Notes under the pieces: generated by a model
The model's input: only the letters and a program-made list of their open reading frames with translations
The model's database searches: none
Told to the model about the DNA's origin: nothing
Origin: Ctenosaura bakeri
Lineage: Eukaryota > Chordata > Lepidosauria > Squamata > Iguanidae
Length of the DNA stretch: 64,000 bases
Assembly: GCA_948474755.1 (NCBI GenBank)
Contig: CAOLHI010001013.1
Location: 310,001 to 374,000, forward strand
Direction of reading: 5' to 3'
Position numbers and translations under genes: made by a program
Shown: positions 10,456 to 24,095 of the stretch, piece by piece
How positions within the stretch are numbered: position 1 is the stretch's first letter
How the letters are laid out: the number at the start of each line of letters is the position of its first letter

Positions 10456-13400
10456 AGTGAAGAGCTTGGCCGGGGAAAAAAGACAACATTTTGTCTTAGT
10501 AGTTCCCACACAAATCTCAGTAGCAGAGTCCAGAAGATCAACCCTGCCAAAACATTTGCTGCACAAAGGGCCAATCCAGTAAACCAGCAACAGCAAGCAC
10601 TAAAAAACCAAAGGAGACTTTACTAGAAGCTCAACTTTCTTGGGTGGGCTCCCTACAATAGCTTTGGATAATTTGGTGGCAAGTATCAAGCAGCATTCCT
10701 GGATGCTTCTTTTATTGCATGTAGTTGTCACATGGACTCGTCAAAGGAGGCACAGTTCTTTAGCTCACATCTGCACGAGCTGGAGAGCAAACTTTCCAGT
10801 GGTTTCACCTATACAATTTACCTTTGATTTAAAAATGCAGAAAATATTGCATCTAGATGAAACTTGCAAAGCAAAACTTTCCCTTTTTACCATACTGTAC
10901 CACTCTCTGTACACACTTTGGGTGGGTGGGTGAGTGTTTACATGGCTGATATAGATACAGATATAGATATGAATGTGCATGTTCAGTTCAAAAGCCCCTT
11001 TCCTGCAATTGCTGTTATGGAGCTCGGCTGTATAATAACTATTACAGTCTAATTTCCTGTAATAATTTCTAATTATCTAATTTCCAAAGAACTAAATTGC
11101 AAAGTGTACAGCAGGGGGCACCAAAGGATAGAAAAGCTGATGGGAGAAGGGTAAAGATGAATGACATCATCAGTGAAATGGAAAAAGGCCATGAGCTTAA
11201 ATGTATCATTACATCAATTCTATGCAATCTGAGTTGGAATAGTCACAAAGATGATGCAGTTTCCAAAAACTTCAGTGGAGCATGTATGCTTACCATCTCT
11301 TAAGTGCAACAGTTTAACCATATCACAACTGTTTTACTGCACCAAGGGGAAAAGATAGAGGGCACTTGGTTCATGTATGCATTTAAAAATAAATCCGCAC
11401 ACTTAAAATAACTGCTGGCTAGTATACAGGAAAATCCAACATTTTGGGCCAAAAATCTCAATGCAAATATAGTACTTTAGGGACACAAAGCTAAGTATGC
11501 AAATTGTTTTTTTCTAACTAGCATCTTTTTATCAATATTCAGGATTTTCAAAATAGCCGAAGTAAAAAGAATGCTTATAAGTCATATTTTGTGCAGATGC
11601 TGCTAAATATCTAAAATATTTTGTGCCAAAGAAACCCATGTTCTGAGCTCAAAAGGGCATGTGTGATTAAGTTAAGTGCGTTCAGATTTCCCATTTCTGA
11701 ATAAATACATTCAGTGGGTTGATTCTGATCCCAACATTTATGTTTTTGTAGAATTCAGTTTTTTTCTGATTTCATTAAACTTATGGTAGAATGAATAAAT
11801 CATTGGCAAAAAGGGTACCTGTTCAGGGGGAGAAGTGAATGAACAGGAGGACGTATTCATACCAGGCATAGAAAGTCTGCTTTCTAGACAATGGTGCTTC
11901 TCGTTCCAACTATAAGGGCAATATATGAACTAGAATAAAAAAATACCATCTATACAACCCATTTCTTAATATTATGATATAATATTGCAAATGAAAAACT
12001 GCAGAAAATTGCCAAAATTGCCTTCCAACACACCAGAAGCAAAAGGCTAAAATATGTCCTCAAACAGACTGTCTGTCCATCTCTCTCTCTCCCCTGCCCA
12101 GTCACTCTACAAAGTACTTGTATTTGAAAAACAACTAGCCGCATTCTGCATCATGCACACTTGTCTGAATATTCTTAATCTGTATGCAAGCCTTACACAG
12201 AGTACTTGGCAATGGCATCCATCTTAAAAAATGTATGTGATCTAGCTAAAAGAAATCCTGCCCTAGAATGTATACATGAAACAAATTTATTCAAGATTCT
12301 TGCTATTTCCACTGTTATAAACTTATCATTTCACTCTAAAAAATCATATCCAGTTTCTTTTCAGTCTCAAATTATAAAATTAAAAATCATACTAACTGCC
12401 ACAACATAGGAATAATGGGAAATTCTTAGTTCTTGGGAAAGGAAAGGACATTGTTCACTAGCCAACCAAACATGGGAAAAAAGTAATTTGGCTTTATCTG
12501 ATGCCAGATCAGCCAAGAGTCATCACACACCTCCAGACTGCAAAGCCTGTTAATGAAAGGAAGTTGTACATTGATGAAATGAAACAAAAGAAGAAGTTGC
12601 CTGTTCACATCTTTCAATTAAATTTCCAAACACAACAAACAACTTTCCAACCTGATCCTGCATTTGAACTCTGCTTGATATTCTCTGTACATGTTTCCTT
12701 ATTCTTTGAAATAAGGAACCTTGTACAAAACAAAATCCAGCGTTAATCCAACCATAGCAACAGCATATCAATGAAACTGCACTCTTTATGAAAGTCTCTT
12801 AGGCAAGCACCTGCATGCTGGAAAGGCTAGCCAGATTTTGGAATTCTCAAGACTAGCAGCACTGGGTGTTCCTTTCCTGCATATATAAATATCACAATTA
12901 CAATCATCATCATCATCATCACCACCACCACACCACCACTACTGCAGACATATACAAGGACGTGGCTCAATTAACTGACTAAAACATAGGGTGTCCATTA
13001 CTTTTTCTTAGCTTACAAAAAATGCAAATGATTTAGATGAGTATGGTTTTTGGAGACTGATATTTTACAACGTGGTTTCTCATATGATGGTACCATATCA
13101 CTGACTTGTGATAAGTGTTTGTTTAAGAATGACCAAAACAGTTAACAGTCTGAAGCAGTTGACGGCACAGGTCTTCACTTTGATTTTGTTAGATTATACA
13201 GCAAGTTTAATGACTCTGTTTGAAACCGTGGATGTGTACAGAAACACAAACAAAGAACACTTTATACCATAGATGAGGAAGGTTGGGATTCACTAGGAGA
13301 AAATCCAGCACTTCACTAAACTGCAGTACCTACCCAAGCACTTAAGATTGTATAAATACAATGGGAGCTCACAGAAAAAATAACATACTTGAACCTAAAT

Positions 13401-13701
13401 CCAATTACTAGTCCTAATTAGAAAAGATTTACTGAATCAATTATAACAACTGTGTAATTTCTCTTGATTCAATGAACCCAGTCTAATTGGGGCTACTAAC
13501 TGTATTAGGTCTTAGGTCTTCAGTTACTTCACTTATAACATCTTACCTTCTTATCACAGATATCACAGCTGCAAGCAAATCTTGATAAAATTACACACTA
13601 ATTTCCCCAAAGAAAAATACAAAAAATATTTCTAGTAATCCTCCATTTCTAGTATAGGAATAAATGTACGATGTTTTCATTGTTTTTAAGTTTAGCTGTA
13701 C
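10456..13701. other. Rest of intron 3 up to exon 3
   Basis: This is AT-rich. Visible simple repeats are a GATA-like run at 10947-10970 and an (ATC)n(ACC)n tract at 12903-12940. No further exon similarity to ADAMTS20 was found. Confidence 0.4.
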
Positions 13702-13867
13702 CTGAAGTTTCACATGGTTTATAGGAATTCTGAAAAGAATCGTTCTTAAATTCTTCATGTCTATATATAAGATGTAGCTTTTTATGGCCATCTTCATATT
13801 CATCTTCATCCTCTACCATCAAAGGTTCCAGAAAATATTCTCCATCGTGTGATCTGAATGTGCCCAT
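13702..13867 (-). CDS. ADAMTS20: ADAMTS20 exon 3: C-terminal prodomain
   Basis: The exon encodes residues 147-201 plus one base. The acceptor is CTTATTTTCAG before ATGGGC at 13867. The donor is TTCAG|GTACAG, with the intron starting at 13701. It starts with MGTFRSHDGEYFLEPL, a hallmark of the ADAMTS prodomain, followed by an acidic run (EDEDEYEDGH, residues 167-174 region) and HLIYR. Cys198 (KPCETS) is the last prodomain cysteine seen before the furin site. Asn188 is in an NDS sequon. The match to human (MGTFKGQNGEYFLEPI, EYEDGH.KPHLIYR) is clear. An unrelated open stretch runs on past the donor into the intron and is not coding. Confidence 0.9.
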
Positions 13868-14500
13868 CTGAAAATAAGAAAGAGAGTTACTAGAACTAAG
13901 CAAGAGAGAATCTACAGCAAAGCAAAATGGAAGCAGATAATTAGATGTCTCTTCTAATAAATCAGAACCTTGAAAAAGCTGTTTGCGGTTCCATTATAGC
14001 ACATTGTATGGAGGTTCTCAAACTTTGTGGACAAAACTGAGATTACAACCTCATCAGGGAGAAGATGATATGCTGAGATCCCAATGCAATGCACCCTTGC
14101 CTAGGATAGGACTTCTGAATAAGACTGTAGGAACGGACTGTTATAATTATAGTGCACTGTAATGGTAAACACAGGTCAGATAATGATGAAGTTATTTTTC
14201 AAAGTATTGTACAACATAGTAGAGCTGAAATTAAATAAATAATTTCACAAGTAATCACTGCAGCAAAACATTAGCATTAAAAACATTATGCAAGCAAAAT
14301 CTGCATATGTGATCCTTGTGCAGCCAATCATTCCAAAAGAACACACATAGTTTCACTGTGTGAAATGAGGAATAATCTACCACCGCACAACAAATTGTGC
14401 CGAAGACCGTGGTGTCCACTGTCCCATCAGATGCACAACTATACAAATGATGTAAACTTGACCAGACTTCACTTTTAAGAATAGCTTTTGTCTATACCAA

Positions 14501-14550
14501 GGCCATTTCCACACTGGACTGTTATAGCGCTATTATTCCACTTGCAACAT
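14501..14550 (+). mobile_element. Palindromic MITE, family A, left-arm fragment
   Basis: GGCCATTTCCACACTGGACT followed by GTTATAGCGCTATTATTCCA. Only the left arm is present, so the copy is truncated. Confidence 0.7.
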
Positions 14551-17500
14551 GCAACTTCCCCACAAATGTAACAACAATGGTTCTATTAGATAAATATTCC
14601 ATTTCAAACACAGAAACATACCATATAGTCAGCCCAGACAATTGTTCATACAGGCCAGTACTGTCTGTTCTGATTGGGTCTCAGTCAAGGGTCTTTTATA
14701 TCATGTACTTTTTTCTTTTCTTTTTTTTGCTAGAAATGCCTGGGATTACACCTGGAACTTTCTGCAAGGATATCTAGGATTTAAACCATTAAAATCCATT
14801 TTCACTCTAATCAACAATCATACCCACATCCCAGGGTAGACAACTTCCAGAGGTCTGGATCCTACATATGGCTCTCTGCTGGACCTTGGAAGGCTGTGTG
14901 TCCTGCTCTACGCACCAAACACCCTAATATTTTCATCCCACTTCACTTCTCCTAGGAAGCAGGGGATGGCAATTTCTATTTGCCTTTGGTCAGCCCTAAC
15001 TTGCTTAGGAGAGGCCTTTTTTCAAAATCAGAAGTGACTTCAAAATCAAAAATGCCATATCAGGGAAGCAAAAAATGTGAACTTGCCCCATACTTCTTAG
15101 AGAGTGTTTTTCAGTTAAAATAAAATAAAATTTGGGAATCAGGGAGAGCATTGCGTTTTGCCCATCACTGCCATAGACCATCAAGCAAGATAATCAGATC
15201 AATACTACCCTTCCCTTTTCATAAGATACACATTTGCATTACTTATGCAATGATGAATTCCTTGACACTTTTCAGATTGTTTCTAATCTTGGAGAGCAAT
15301 GTCTGGAGTAATATCGTCTGCTTCTTTAAGAGTCAAGCTCAGCAGCTCTCTACTCTAGGTTTAGGAGGAACAGAAAGGAACACTTCCAGATACTGAGCAG
15401 ATACTGAGAGCAGTTGGAACTGGCATGCCTTCCTAAGAAGACAGGGCAATACTGGGCCTATTCAATTAGAATTCCAATTTTTTCCTTCAAAGTCAGATAT
15501 TGCCCTGTGTCACAGGATACTGTAATGATATTTGTTGAAAATGTCTGCAATCCATGGTGTAAAATCCAGTGTGGGACAGATTGATATAAAAATGCACTCA
15601 GAGATAAACTAGATAAGACATTAAATACTTATTAGGTGTCACCTTCAGAGGAAGGATGGTCCTCAGGTGTGCAGCAGAGAAGAAATTATTAAATCTCCCC
15701 TCCACATCCACTGTGATTCTGGTAATTATCATGCTATTTTAAAACATTTGTTTTAAATCTGTCCATTAAACACATTACATCATCTATTATTAGTTTACAG
15801 AAGCACCACCCAAGGGAGCAAACAATTAGAGCACATTGCACACTCCAGTGTCTACATTGTCTCTTTGTTATTTTCAAAGGAAACTACATATGGTCTCAGG
15901 AGTGGAAGCAATGTGCATAGGATTCTCCCTTCTGTGTCGTCATAATCATAAATGTATTTTTTATGAGAACATAGCTATCAACCAGATACATCTATTTCAC
16001 ATAAAATAAACAAATTAAACGCTTTGCTTAATAGAATTAGAATTTTGCAGTTTATCCTGTAGGAGAACTCAGAAATAAATCCCACTGAATTCAATATCAT
16101 AAATTCCCAAATAAGAATGTATAAGCTAGAAGATTTTGTTTTCTATGAGAGCTGGAGGAACTGCCCATATAATAGCAATGGCTTGCTACTCATTTTGTAA
16201 TACTGTGAGATTTATGTAGAATGCAACCCAGAAAAGTAACTATGGCAGACTGCCATGAGTTTGGCAGAGTTGGGCCTCCAAGGGCAGCTGAAACTAATTG
16301 AAGGATGGCTCTTGGGGAATAACCAGTCACTGTGTAATGAGCCCCAGGTGAGAGTACAATGAGCAACAACATTTTTCTAGCCAGAGCTGACGTAAACTGT
16401 GGTATCATGTAATGTTTAGTGGTTTCAGATAAAGATTATGGAAAAAACTATAGAACTAATCAAAAATTCATCCAGTGATGAAATGATAATCAAGAACCAG
16501 GTACTGGAAAGGTTTGTGCATCCATAGCTCTCAGAAACTATTTGTTGAGGTCATAAATACATATGGGTGCACCAATGGAAAAAGGATTAATTCTGAAAAG
16601 ATATAGTATGTTTTTGGCCATTTAAAATCTTTAGCATGGTATATTTGCAGTCAGATTTTTATAATTTGTGAATCTAAGCAAGTTCCAAGGTCACTGAAAT
16701 ATGTAATGTAGACATGAGCAGAAAGCTCTGTTGTAAAGCTCTGTTTTTTATAACAATTGTGTACTCTTTCATAAGTGTCAAATCATACTGTTTGAAGACA
16801 ATATATACAAACATTTTCAGATATTAGTTCTTGTGATATTGAACATGTAGGCCTGTGATGGAGCATGCTATAGCACACAGTGACTCATAAAGTATCAATA
16901 TACAAGTTGCTTGACTATTCCACGCAATAAATCACCTAGCTATTTCAGAATCTATAGAGGAATGGGAACAATGTAGACCTCCCTGTTAGCATGAAAATCC
17001 CAACAGCCCTGGTAAGGAATGTAGAGAGCTGCAATCTACAAAACCTGGAGGGCTATATGATTCTCACTACTAATCTACAGGAACATGGTCTCTTCCTTCA
17101 AGTGGCACTCAACATTGTCAAGTATGTAGTAGGTGAGCTATGAAATACTAATTAAAACATACAAATCAAGGTTTCTAAAAGACTAGAGAGGTAAACATTG
17201 GTTTTTAATTGGCACAGATACATATTACATCAAAAGACAATGTCCTCTTTAATATAAAACTGGCTGAAATGATTGTAGAAGAATAACTTCTCTGTTACAC
17301 ATTCAAGTACACACAGATATATATGTGCTTACAAAACTTGTCTTCCTTTCTCAAACATTCCATTTCTGCTTAAACACTAAAAACCTGAAGATACTAGTAC
17401 GGAGCTATTTTATTCACCGATTTGTCTGCAAGTGGTAACGAAGAGACTGGAACAAGCAAGGTACCAAACAAGCCAAAAACAAACTACAGAATAAGGACTC

Positions 17501-20500
17501 CTCCATCCCTTTTGCCCATACAAACACAAACACAACTATTCTCTACCTACAACTCAGCAGCATCTCTTTACAGTGGAATACTTAACGGACTTCTCTGCCT
17601 AAATAGGCTCTGAATTATGGTCATTTCTGATTCTGTGGTCCACGGAACTACTATTAGAGCCAGGATCTTTCCTCAGAAAACCTGAATGCACTAAGCTTTG
17701 TCCATGTTTCTTAGAAACTACCAACCTTGAGTGACACAGCTGATGAGGACAGGAATGGGAATAGAAACAAAATAGGACAGGCATTGGGAATAGAAACAAA
17801 AAAGGCAGGATCAAGTTAATAAAGACTATCATGACCCCATTAAGAGGTCACATAACAAATGAGTAAAGCTTTCAACTGGCCCAGGAGTTCAGAACCAAGG
17901 GTTTTACATCCCTGCATATAATCTGCCAAGCAGACCAGACAACACTTTAGCTTAGTATTCTAGAGCAATCATGACTTGAAGTACTTCTTTGTAGACCAAC
18001 AGGCCACAACCATATCAAAGGCTTGTTTTAAAGCCCACAACATAGCCATAAGGTCAGATGTGGCCTTTCCATCTACAAGTTTAAATCTCATTTATTTCAA
18101 TAGGAGCTATACATGCATAAACAGGACAAAAACCCTTTGATTTGTGTATACAACATACTAAATAGAAGCATGCATGCTGGAAGTATCTTCTGAACTGGTG
18201 TTTAAAAAGAAAAGATACATATTGTAATATTTTATACCTTGGCAGTGCCGTAACTTCAAATTAACTGGGTGTGTGCTGTACATAAAACCCCATGGTTATG
18301 CTTAACTAAAGTAAAATGAGAAGAGAACAAAGAGACTATTAAATAAAATGTGTCAAGCACATGGACAAAAAGGATAACTCACACTTTCACAATGTCATCG
18401 TTGTCAACATATACTACTATCTTCCCTTAGTGATGCTCTGCAATTTAATGACTAGGCTAAAATTTAGATTATGGGAAATTTAACTAGAGCTTGTAAGATT
18501 ACATAAAAACTATAGCTTTTTTTTTAAAAAAATAATACATTAGTGCTGCTTGTTAGTCATTATTCTGACAGGAAGATTTTTAATTAATAACGTTATCCTT
18601 TAAATAATTTTCATTTAAAAATGCCTTTTAAATATACAAAAACGCCTCTAAATAGCCAGAAAAGAACTATTCTGAAAGTAACAAGTAAATGCTACACTCC
18701 CAGGTCAAAAAAAGGGTGGGCAGGCCCCAGACAACACCATTTATTCCCAGTATCTGAATCAACTCTCAATACATCCAGGAATCCTGATAGCATAATTATA
18801 TACAAAATATGCCAGTCAGGTCTGTTAAAAGACAGGCTAATTAAGAAACTAGCCAACTTCACTATTTGTCTCTCCCAAAAAATCAAGACAGATATAAGAA
18901 AGCCTATACTCCAGAGTAAATGTATAAGAAATCCCAGTGCCACCTTGCAATTAAACATAACAGTGGCACAAAGATGGGTAGAAACTTCATTTGTCCAAAA
19001 TAAAGTTGCTCTGGGATTTTCGGATACAAACATGTGACATCAGTGCTCTGTGAGACATGCTGGCTCCTGGACTATTTCTGGGTCCAATTTGAAGTTTCAC
19101 AACTGACCTTGGTGGAAAGAGGAAAATAATAGATTTTAACTGTCTGGTGTGTGTTTGAAGAGGAGTGTGATTTGTGGTGTGTTTGGGAGAGGCTGGAGAT
19201 TTGAAGAGCTCTGTGGGAGACAAAACTAAGAAATTGAGTGTATGAGAGTCAGCGAATGAATTGAAAGAGAGAGAGAGAGAGAGAGAGAAGAATGGTGTGC
19301 TGTTTATAAACATTTAGATACAAAACACATTTAAAGCAACAGTGTTACAATAAATGTTTGAAGTGCTCTGTTCCTTAAAACAGTGTCACAGAGTCTAATT
19401 TTGAATCCTGGAATATACACGCTACCAATAATATCATCTTGACCTTAGTGCCAACAGTACCACAGTTTTGGAAAATATGAATCACTGATGGTCCTTACAT
19501 CTGGGAGAAGGGCAGATTTAGGGAAGGCAGAAAAGGGGCAGAGTCCTGAAAGGAAGAAGCCAAGGGGGGACAAAAGTAAGGAAGGGACTGCATTCTCAGA
19601 GAGGGAGAACTGAGGCAGACCCATTTGCCCTGGCCCTGGCTTGATTCAGAGACCTCCCTGGCTGTTCAGACCTGAACACAAAGAGGTGTCAGGCTGGGCA
19701 GGCCTTAAGTGCAAGACTTGGGTGCCTTTCACGCTCACGTGTTTTCCACAGGTGGAAATTATGTTTTCTGCAAATTTTGTTCAGCTGGAATCCCCCAATA
19801 GCACTAGTTATTCCATCACTGGTGAGAACTGCTAGAAGTTGTGGTCTAGAAGATCACCTGATACCTATCCTGCTCTGCTGCCATAAAATTCCCATACACC
19901 CATTTCTACATATTCCATCTATTGTAGCATCTTAACCCAAACTATGTCATTCTCTGTTCTTTACTCAGAACACTAGTGTGGTAGTACTATAACCCCTTCA
20001 GCTTCTTCAACCTTATAACAATGGGGGTTCTATAGAACAACAGATATTTCAGCAAGTAGTAAATCTTCCTTAAACTTTGCACGGTGGGCCTCTAATGAAA
20101 ATTAGTCCCAACCTGTACATGCACTACAAGTATCTTAACCACATATAGCAGAACTAGATCCACAACATCTGGAGCTATGGAGAAGTGAAGTAACATTTGG
20201 CCACAAAGCTGGTCTAATTACATACAGATGATCCATCAGCTTTCTTGAATGTGTCAAGAGCCAGACTTTTTGCTTCTACAGTGTCTGCATTAGGAAACAG
20301 TTTTTCTGTCTTTTCTATCTATTTATCTATCTATCCTTTCTTTTTTTATGACCAGACTTTTTTAATGACCAGAACTGAAGGCTCAGTTCAGTCTAAAACG
20401 GAGATGACCATTGTTATACTGAACAATGTTAAGAGACTGGACATGGGTATGTTCCATCCTGCATTTCTCAACAGACTTGGGTAATGACTAATTTAAATAA

Positions 20501-22960
20501 CAATGTATTTTACCTCTTGATTTTCTGTCTGGACTATGTCTGAGAGCTCACTTTGATCCACCTGCAGCCAGTGAAATCCTCAGCAGATCTGGTAGCCCAT
20601 GTCTCTAGGAAGCTAAAACTGACCAATGAAGTGAAAGTAAAAGAAAAATACAGAACTTAGAAGAAGGTAGCTAGTTTGCATCTCTAGAATGATTTCTAAT
20701 ATATGTCTGCCTGCAAATGATCAGACATTATCTTTAGTCCTAAAACTGTCACTGTACAAAACTCCTATCTTCATATCATAGTTCTTGATACCTACTGGTA
20801 GAAAATTCCCAGGTAGTCCCTGTTATTTTCTAACACTGTATGTTCTATCTGTATCCAAAATGTGTATTCTACATAATACATTAAATGATTGTATTGTAAC
20901 TCTTAAAAGTAAATGTAGTAACATCACCTACTTTAGATACTTGCAAAGTACTTACTGTACTCTTAAGATTAAAGTGTAACATAATTGACATATGAAAAAC
21001 ACTTCCATGTAAGAGGCGACTATGAATCCCAGTACAGATTGGCACACATGGAATTCTATACATAAACTGTTCAGTTTAAAGCACTTTTCATATTTGAAAT
21101 TTGTCCCAGCAGAAGCAGCATTAAGCTGGCCTATTAGTACCCACTGGACTAAGGAACTGCATATATGTGTATACAAACAAGCAACTATATTCAATATTGC
21201 ATGTGTGCATTATACATATACACATATATTGACATGAAAAGATTAGCAAGTTAATTTTGGACCACTACTGCATATGAATCCTTTAACCCAAAAGGTAATT
21301 TCTCCAAATCCTTTTTTTCCATGTAAGCACATGTATCTGACTGACCTAGTATGGTTCATTATGTCTGTTCACCCAATCACTATATATCCTCTATTGATTT
21401 CAAGATGCTTAGACTGATGTAACTTTGAAAAGACATACTCAAGTAATTTAATATGCCTTAGAGATAAAAATCTGATTATTTTCAGGCAGACTGTAATTTT
21501 GTGTACATTTTCAGAACATGTTTTAAATTTTAATTTGTGATTTTTCTGTTGGCTTTTTTCTAAGTCCTGTATTTTTCTTCTTCCTCTGACATTTACAGCA
21601 TTGATCCATTGCAGCTTCCCACAAATATGTGAAACTGGATGACATAATTGTCATCACATGGATCAAAGCAGCTTCTCATACTTCATTTGCTTTTGATTTA
21701 TAAAATGCAGTAATGGAAGAAACTGTTCTCTTGTATATCAGGATTTGGCACAGACAGAAAAAAGCCTTTTCCTTTGAGATCAGATTTCTTTTCTTTTTTT
21801 TAAAATTTTTACATATAATTGATCCTATTGATATCACCACTATCGCACCAGAAAACTAAAATTATATTCACAAATTAAATACAGCATTTAAGTACCAAAT
21901 TATACTTCTTTGAAATCTAGCAACTGAGATTTTGAGGAATATACAGTGGGTTTCAGTGTAACATCAGACTATGCTTGAGCACTTTTTAAATCCTGATTTG
22001 TGTAAACCATGATCTGCTCAGGTTGGAAGATGCAGTAAAGTATGCTTCTACTATTCAAACCACATGTAAAATCTGAATACACAATGGGAGAAAGGAGGTG
22101 AGAAAGGGTGTGCAAAAGCAAAGAGCTTGTTAGTCAGGACTTAACATTACGCCTGAATCACCTGCAATTACAATCCTAAATTCGCTTAAAAATGGACAGA
22201 CATGCTTTCTCACATAGTATGCAATGAAAAGAAAATTCAAATGACTATAAAAAAAAATCATACACAAATGGATGCTTGTGAGGAACTCACTGGAGGTGAA
22301 GAAGGAAGTGAAGAAAAAGAGGATAGGATTCTTCCCTCCCTCCCCTTCTTCCCAAAGGCAAGTGGTGGTGGGATCTCCCCATAGGATTAGGAATCCAGTT
22401 CAAGAGACCTCTTGGCTACAGAACCCAAGGAATCCACTAGATCTTGAATCTTTTAGAGACCAACAGAGAATCTGAAAAATTCTTATAATGCAACACTCTA
22501 CACTTCTGACACCTTCATGAAACTTGATATATCAAAAATCCTTGGGGAGACTGGTATGGTACCTCCAAAGCTTTTAGGGTATGGAGCTAGGCATTTTCTA
22601 AGTTTCCACAGTAAAACCAACAATGGGTTCTGAAGCCTTCTCTCAGCCTGCATCGTTCCGCTTAAGGATCAATGTAGCAAATTTTCCAAGGTGTTCTGAT
22701 TTCTTCAGTGGTTTCAGCACTGAAAAATACATGTATATATGTGTGTCAGATTGTCCAGTGTGTTTCCCTTCTCCCACCCAAAGTCAGCATGCTGATTTTC
22801 AAAAACTACCCCCATGCCCTTGATCTTACTGGATGAATTATGGTATAACTCTTACCAAGAGAATGACTATTCATGAAACTCTGGTAAGGGTGAGCCTGTA
22901 TCAGCCATCGGTAGATTAAAAACAAGGCTTTAACACTTCTCCTTTTATTACTCAGTTTAA
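14551..22960. other. Intron 2, central segment
   Basis: This is AT-rich. Short simple repeats only: (GA)n at 19265-19289 and a CTAT run at 20316-20335. I recognise no exon, SINE or LINE with confidence. Open frames up to 138 codons (18621-19037) are balanced by opposite-strand frames and show no family features. Confidence 0.4.
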
Positions 22961-23044
22961 GTATCCAGATGCACAGAAAAAAGAGGTTACAAATAGGTAG
23001 ATTACTTTTCAGACTGTCTGAAAGACCCTACTCTACAAATAAGC

Positions 23045-23312
23045 CAGCGTGAACTTTAAGACCTGCAGGGGAGGACTTTGTCTCAGTCCCACTATCTTTG
23101 CAAGCATGGTTGGTGAGGACTTGGCAGTCTTTTCTGTGGCTGCTCCCAGGCTGTGGAACCCCCTTCCACAGGAGTCCAGTTAGGCCCTCCCTGCTTTCTC
23201 TCCATTGCCAAGTAAAGACATTTTTATTCAGGCAGGTCTTTTGAATTTTAATTACATGTGTAAAGTAGTGTGCTATATTTTTAATCTTTATTGGAAATTA
23301 TATTTTAACAAA
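23045..23312 (+). mobile_element. L2-clade LINE C-terminal part, left piece
   Basis: GTGGCTGCTCCCAGGCTGTG, GAACCCCCTTCCACAGGAG and AAAGACATTTTTATTCAGGC correspond to the 'VAAPRLWN.LP...KTFLFRQ.F' end of the L2-clade ORF. The element resumes at 23513 after a MITE. A homologous fragment is at 60690-60830. Confidence 0.7.
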
Positions 23313-23512
23313 GACCACTTCTGCACTAGACTGTTATAGTGCTATCATTCCGCTTTCAACATCCTCTGGAATCCTGGGGTTTGCAGTTTTTGGAGGGGTC
23401 TTTAGAATTCTCAGCTGGAGAGCTCTTTGGCCTCATCGAACTACAAATCCCAGAATTCCACAGGGTGTTGAAAGTGGAATAATAGCACTATCAGTGTAGT
23501 GCAGAAATGCCC
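23313..23512. mobile_element. Palindromic MITE, family A, copy nested in an L2 LINE
   Basis: The left end reads GACCACTTCTGCACTAGACT and the right end is the inverted GTGCAGAAATGCC. The inner arms carry TTATAGTGCTATCATTCCG and TGGAATAATAGCACTA, with AGCTGGAGAGCTCTTTGGCC in the middle. It sits between two parts of one LINE, so it inserted later. Confidence 0.8.
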
Positions 23513-23692
23513 TATGTTTTAAGTGCTCTTAACTGTTTTTAATTGTTTTTAACACTATTGTTGTTTAATTCTTCTCTAACTTTGTAAATTACTGTTTTAG
23601 CTTGTTCTTTTTTAATTATTGCAAGTTACCTTGAATCCCAACTTGGGAGGAAAGAAGGATATAAATTCAATAAATAAAAATAAATAAATAAG
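23513..23692 (+). mobile_element. L2-clade LINE 3' end, right piece
   Basis: A T-rich 3' untranslated region with GTTTTTAATTGTTTTTAA, then AAGTTACCTTGAATCCCAAC, TTGGGAGGAAAGAAGGATAT and an (AAATA)n tail. This is the usual end of squamate L2-like elements. Confidence 0.7.
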
Positions 23693-24024
23693 TAGATGAA
23701 AATAGACTGTAACGAGAGCTACAGGTTGGTGACCCAATTCAGTCATGTTGTATTGCTCGAGCAGAAAAGATACTAACTAAGCCGGAAGATGTGCCATTAT
23801 TCACTTACAGTGAATGAGGCAAACTAAAAACTGCGACAGCAATATCCCACTTTGAGGACATGAGGATTCAGAAGTTTTATTTCTTAAATAATTTCTGAGA
23901 GAAGATAATATGGGAATTCTTAAGAAAATAAACCACAGCTGCAAACTGTCAGGATGTGCAAATCTTTAATATAGACTAAGTAAAAGGTTATGAATCCTGA
24001 TTATAACTTGGAAATGTTACTTTT

Positions 24025-24095
24025 TGGATTATAGCTCCCAGTCAGCAATGCCTATGCCCATATGGCTGAGGAAGGCTGGGAGTTGTAACTTGCAC
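24025..24095. mobile_element. Short MITE core (CTCCCAG ... CTGGGAG palindrome)
   Basis: GATTATAGCTCCCAGTCAGC is followed after a loop by GGAAGGCTGGGAGTTGTAAC, its inverted partner. It is the core of a common reptile hAT-type palindrome. Confidence 0.55.

Noticed and set aside
10279..10626. Four overlapping open frames on both strands
   Set aside because: They fall largely in the CR1 3' end, which is untranslated and in reverse orientation.
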